Shown piece by piece: positions 61,430 to 64,000 of a stretch of DNA of 64,000 nt. Numbering within the stretch: position 1 is the stretch's first letter; every line of letters begins with the position of its first letter. Source of the stretch: Congregibacter variabilis (GTDB taxonomy: Bacteria > Pseudomonadota > Gammaproteobacteria > Pseudomonadales > Halieaceae); assembly GCF_045689235.1 (NCBI RefSeq), contig NZ_CP136864.1, positions 1,612,001-1,676,000 on the forward strand. The letters run 5' to 3'. The notes under the pieces are model-generated. The model had not been told where the DNA came from. It saw only the letters and a program-made list of their open reading frames with translations, and made no database searches. Position numbers and translations under genes: made by a program.

Positions 61430-62404
61430 ATGCTGATTCCACTTCTGACCATACTCATCGCGTTTGCCATATTGATGTGGAGCGCCGATATGTTCGTTGC
61501 CGGCGCAGCATCCATCGCGGGCAATCTGGGCATGTCCCCCGTGGTCATTGGCCTGACAATTGTGTCTCTGGGCACCTCAGCCCCCGAAATCCTCGTTTCA
61601 GTGACCGCCGCTCTGGCGGGCTCAGGCGGCCTGGCGATTGGTAACGCCGTCGGATCGAACATCGCCAACATTGGGCTTGTACTGGGCATAACCGTACTGA
61701 TTGCCCCCATACAAGTGCACCCGGGCTGTATGCGTTCAGAGCTCCCAACGCTGCTGGTCGTTACCGCGGGCACAGGACTGCTGCTCCTGGATGTAGAGCT
61801 GGGACGCAGCGACGCCATACTCATGATCACAGCGTTGGTGCTGATCCTCGCGCAGATGATTCGCGCTCAGGTGCACGACCCCAAAGTGGCCGATGAAGCA
61901 AAGGATGAAGAACTGCCGCAACTTGCTCCGGGCAAAGCCTGGACCTTCTTTGGCATAGGCCTGGTGCTGCTTATGGCAAGTTCGAAAACCCTGGTTTGGG
62001 GCGCAAGTGCTATCGCCATGCAGTTTGGCGTGTCAGAACTCATTATCGGACTGACCATTGTGGCGGTGGGTACAAGTCTTCCGGAACTCGCTGCCACCCT
62101 GGCCAGTGCCTTGAGAGGTCACGCCGAAATCGCAATTGGCAATATCGTTGGATCTAATCTTTTCAACCTCCTTGCAGTCATGGCGATGCCCGGCTTACTT
62201 TCGCCCGAGCAGCTACCCATTAATTTCTTGCTAAGAGACTACGGTGCCATGTGCATCGCTACGATACTCATGGCCGCTGCGGCCTATCATGGGCTGCGCC
62301 ATCCCAGAGCCAAAGCAGGGCATTCGTATCTGGGCAGAGCGCTGGGAACCCTGTTCTGCGCGGGTTATGCGCTGTACTATTACTGGCTTTACATCACCCT
62401 GTAG
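61430..62404 (+). CDS. yrbG: Calcium/sodium antiporter (YrbG family)
   Basis: 324-residue CaCA-superfamily exchanger with about ten membrane helices in two inverted repeats. The alpha repeats are visible as GLTIVSLGTSAPEILVSVTA near 41-60 with GNAVGSNIANIGLVLG near 74-89, and again GLTIVAVGTSLPELAATLAS with GNIVGSNLFNLLAVM in the second half. Precedes kdsD, the standard order. Divergent from mlaC. Confidence 0.93.
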   Translation: MLIPLLTILIAFAILMWSADMFVAGAASIAGNLGMSPVVIGLTIVSLGTSAPEILVSVTAALAGSGGLAIGNAVGSNIANIGLVLGITVLIAPIQVHPGCMRSELPTLLVVTAGTGLLLLDVELGRSDAILMITALVLILAQMIRAQVHDPKVADEAKDEELPQLAPGKAWTFFGIGLVLLMASSKTLVWGASAIAMQFGVSELIIGLTIVAVGTSLPELAATLASALRGHAEIAIGNIVGSNLFNLLAVMAMPGLLSPEQLPINFLLRDYGAMCIATILMAAAAYHGLRHPRAKAGHSYLGRALGTLFCAGYALYYYWLYITL

Positions 62405-62410
62405 AGTGCC

Positions 62411-63388
62411 ATGACTGAAGCCGCCCGCTACCTGCAATCAGCGCAGCGCACCATCCGCATGGAAGCGGAATCCGTTGCTGCGCTCGAAGCCCGCATCGGA
62501 AGCGAGTTCGAAAAAGCCTGCGAGTTAATCCTTCAGGTGTCGGGGCGTACTGTTGTCACTGGCATGGGCAAGTCCGGCCATGTGGGCGGAAAAATTGCCG
62601 CAACGCTTGCCAGCACAGGCACCCCCGCTTTCTTTGTCCATCCGGGCGAAGCCAGTCACGGTGATATGGGCATGATTACCGCGGATGATTGCGTCATCGC
62701 ACTATCCAACAGCGGCACTACACCCGAAGTGTTAATGCTGCTGCCGTTACTCAAACGCCTGGGCATACCACTTATCAGTATGACGGGGGCTCCCGACTCC
62801 GCTCTCGCACAGGCATCAGATGCGCATATCAACACTGGAGTCGATGTTGAGGCCTGCCCCCTGGATCTGGCTCCCACCTCCAGCACAACCACCACCCTGG
62901 TTATGGGCGACGCCCTGGCCATTGCGCTTCTGGAAGCTCGTGGGTTCACGGCCGAAGACTTTGCTTTTTCGCACCCCGGTGGAGCTTTGGGTCGCAAATT
63001 ATTACTCAAGATCGACGATGTGATGCGCCAGGGCGATGCAATCCCGCGGGTCAGCGAGGACACGCTCCTCTCAATGGCCCTGCTGGAGATCAGCGCCAAG
63101 GGCCTGGGTATGACCACCGTGACCGCCTCCGGCAGCAATGAGCTTCTGGGCGTATTTACCGATGGTGATCTTCGCCGGACTCTGGACGAGCAGGTGGACA
63201 TCAAGACTACACGCATCGGTGACATCATGACCCGCTCTCCTGCGACAGCGAAGACCGGCATACTGGCTGCCGAAGCGCTGCGCATCATGGAGGAGCGTCA
63301 CATCAGTGCCTTGGTGGTTCTCAATGAAAAGGGCCAGACGGCCGGGGTAGTGAATCTATTGGCACTGCTTGAGGCTGGCATCGCATGA
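62411..63388 (+). CDS. kdsD: D-arabinose 5-phosphate isomerase KdsD
   Basis: 325-residue isomerase making arabinose 5-phosphate for Kdo synthesis. An SIS domain (VVTGMGKSGHVGGKIAATLASTGTPAFFVHPGEASHGDMGM near 47-87; SNSGTTPEVLMLL) is followed by two CBS domains (about 205-260 and 270-325). Overlaps kdsC by four bases. Confidence 0.96.
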   Translation: MTEAARYLQSAQRTIRMEAESVAALEARIGSEFEKACELILQVSGRTVVTGMGKSGHVGGKIAATLASTGTPAFFVHPGEASHGDMGMITADDCVIALSNSGTTPEVLMLLPLLKRLGIPLISMTGAPDSALAQASDAHINTGVDVEACPLDLAPTSSTTTTLVMGDALAIALLEARGFTAEDFAFSHPGGALGRKLLLKIDDVMRQGDAIPRVSEDTLLSMALLEISAKGLGMTTVTASGSNELLGVFTDGDLRRTLDEQVDIKTTRIGDIMTRSPATAKTGILAAEALRIMEERHISALVVLNEKGQTAGVVNLLALLEAGIA

Positions 63389-63900
63389 ATCCTGATACTG
63401 CTCGCGACATCAGGCTCCTCGCTCTGGATGTGGATGGCGTTCTCACCGATGGCCGCATCACCTACGGCAATGATGGCGAAGAACTCAAGTCCTTTAACAT
63501 CAAAGACGGACTCGGCATCAAACTTATGCAACGTGCCGGGGTCGAAGTTAGCATCATCACTGGCCGGCAATCGCATATCGTCGAGCGCCGGGCCCGGGAG
63601 CTGGGGATAGAAACCATCATTCAAGGTCGCGAAGACAAGTTATCAGCCTTACAGGAACTGTGCGACGCGCGAGGACTGGAGCTGAATCAATGCGCCTACA
63701 TGGGTGACGACCTGCCTGATCTTGCGGCGGTCAATGCTGCCGGCATAGGCATGACCGTGGCAGATGCCAGTCCCGTGCTTTTGGCCAGCGCTGACTGGCG
63801 ATCAAGTCAACGCGGCGGCGACGGAGCGGTACGCGAGGCCTGCGATACACTCCTTTATGCCCGCGGCCAGCTCGAAGCCCTGGAAGCTACATTCAAGTGA
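63385..63900 (+). CDS. kdsC: 3-deoxy-D-manno-octulosonate 8-phosphate phosphatase KdsC
   Basis: 171-residue HAD-family phosphatase releasing Kdo. Nucleophile and acid Asp15 and Asp17 in LALDVDGVLTDGRITYG, motif II IITGRQS and motif III YMGDDLPDLAAV are present. Lacks a cap domain, as expected for the tetrameric KdsC. Its stop overlaps the start of lptC. Confidence 0.96.
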   Translation: MNPDTARDIRLLALDVDGVLTDGRITYGNDGEELKSFNIKDGLGIKLMQRAGVEVSIITGRQSHIVERRARELGIETIIQGREDKLSALQELCDARGLELNQCAYMGDDLPDLAAVNAAGIGMTVADASPVLLASADWRSSQRGGDGAVREACDTLLYARGQLEALEATFK

Positions 63901-64000
63901 GTCGCACCCGGGGTTTACGTCGTGTCCGAAAGCGTCTCTCTATCCCCCTATTACTGAGCGCAACGCTGCTGATCTATACAATGCTGGCGCCTGCACCGCG
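63897..64000 (+). CDS. lptC: LPS transport protein LptC (partial, N-terminus only)
   Basis: First 34 codons, opening with GTG 63897 that overlaps the kdsC stop (GTGA). A basic N-terminus (SRTRGLRRVRKR) precedes a hydrophobic segment (LSIPLLLSATLLIYTML), the single membrane helix of LptC. Assigned by position after kdsC and topology; the periplasmic domain is beyond the window. Confidence 0.75.
   Translation, partial: MSRTRGLRRVRKRLSIPLLLSATLLIYTMLAPAP

Noticed and set aside
61234..61830. 198-codon minus-strand frame
   Set aside because: Antisense to yrbG. The Ala/Ser/Met-rich composition is a shadow of the real frame.
62656..63288. 210-codon minus-strand frame
   Set aside because: Antisense to kdsD, which has unmistakable SIS and CBS domains.

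Overview
The window reads as one chromosomal stretch of a free-living Gram-negative gammaproteobacterium with mid-50s GC (estimated by eye). It carries a complete division and cell-wall (dcw) cluster, LPS and outer-membrane genes, a type IVa pilus locus and a cytochrome bc1 complex. Gene order (ampE-ampD-nadC next to pilA/pilBCD-coaE; dcw-secA-argJ-mutT; rnpB-rsmI-lpoA-yraN-diaA; rplM-rpsI-petABC-sspAB; murA-hisG-hisD) resembles Pseudomonas and related marine groups. A marine OM60/NOR5-type (Halieaceae-like) origin is my guess; nothing in the window fixes the species.

1-3.6 kb: minus-strand genes for ampD, ampE, an FHA-sigma54 activator with two C-terminal helix-turn-helix segments, and a Ser/Thr protein kinase cut by the window edge. 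3.7-12.4 kb: nadC, then accessory metabolism (rraA, acyl-CoA dehydrogenase, LysR regulator, malate synthase G, alanine dehydrogenase). 11.5-15.5 kb: a DPM1-like GT2 glycosyltransferase and a large TMTC-like (GT-C type) membrane protein immediately downstream of the major pilin pilA. pilA has a good sigma54 promoter. The three genes look like an undescribed pilin or surface-protein O-glycosylation module. 15.5-20 kb: pilB, pilC, pilD, coaE.

20-42.4 kb: mutT, argJ, secA, lpxC, ftsZ, ftsA, ftsQ, ddlB, murC, murG, ftsW, murD, mraY, murF, murE, ftsI, ftsL, rsmH, mraZ, all on the minus strand. Most ORFs from mraZ to ftsQ touch or overlap by a few bases, which implies one translationally coupled operon. 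Upstream of mraZ are five TGG boxes at exact 10-bp spacing, the expected MraZ operator.

42.4-43.6 kb: a non-coding stretch with an inverted and directly repeated element, then the RNase P RNA gene rnpB. 43.6-49 kb: rsmI facing lpoA-yraN-diaA-dolP, then sspB and sspA. 49-53 kb: a fused cytochrome b/c1 gene and petA, a strong terminator, rpsI-rplM. 53-57 kb: zapE, zapG, a Nif3-family gene, a DegS/AlgW-type protease. 57-64 kb: hisD, short-form hisG, murA, ibaG, a mlaC without its usual mla partners, then yrbG-kdsD-kdsC-lptC, the last cut by the edge. No tRNA, rRNA, CRISPR array, prophage or intact insertion sequence was recognised.
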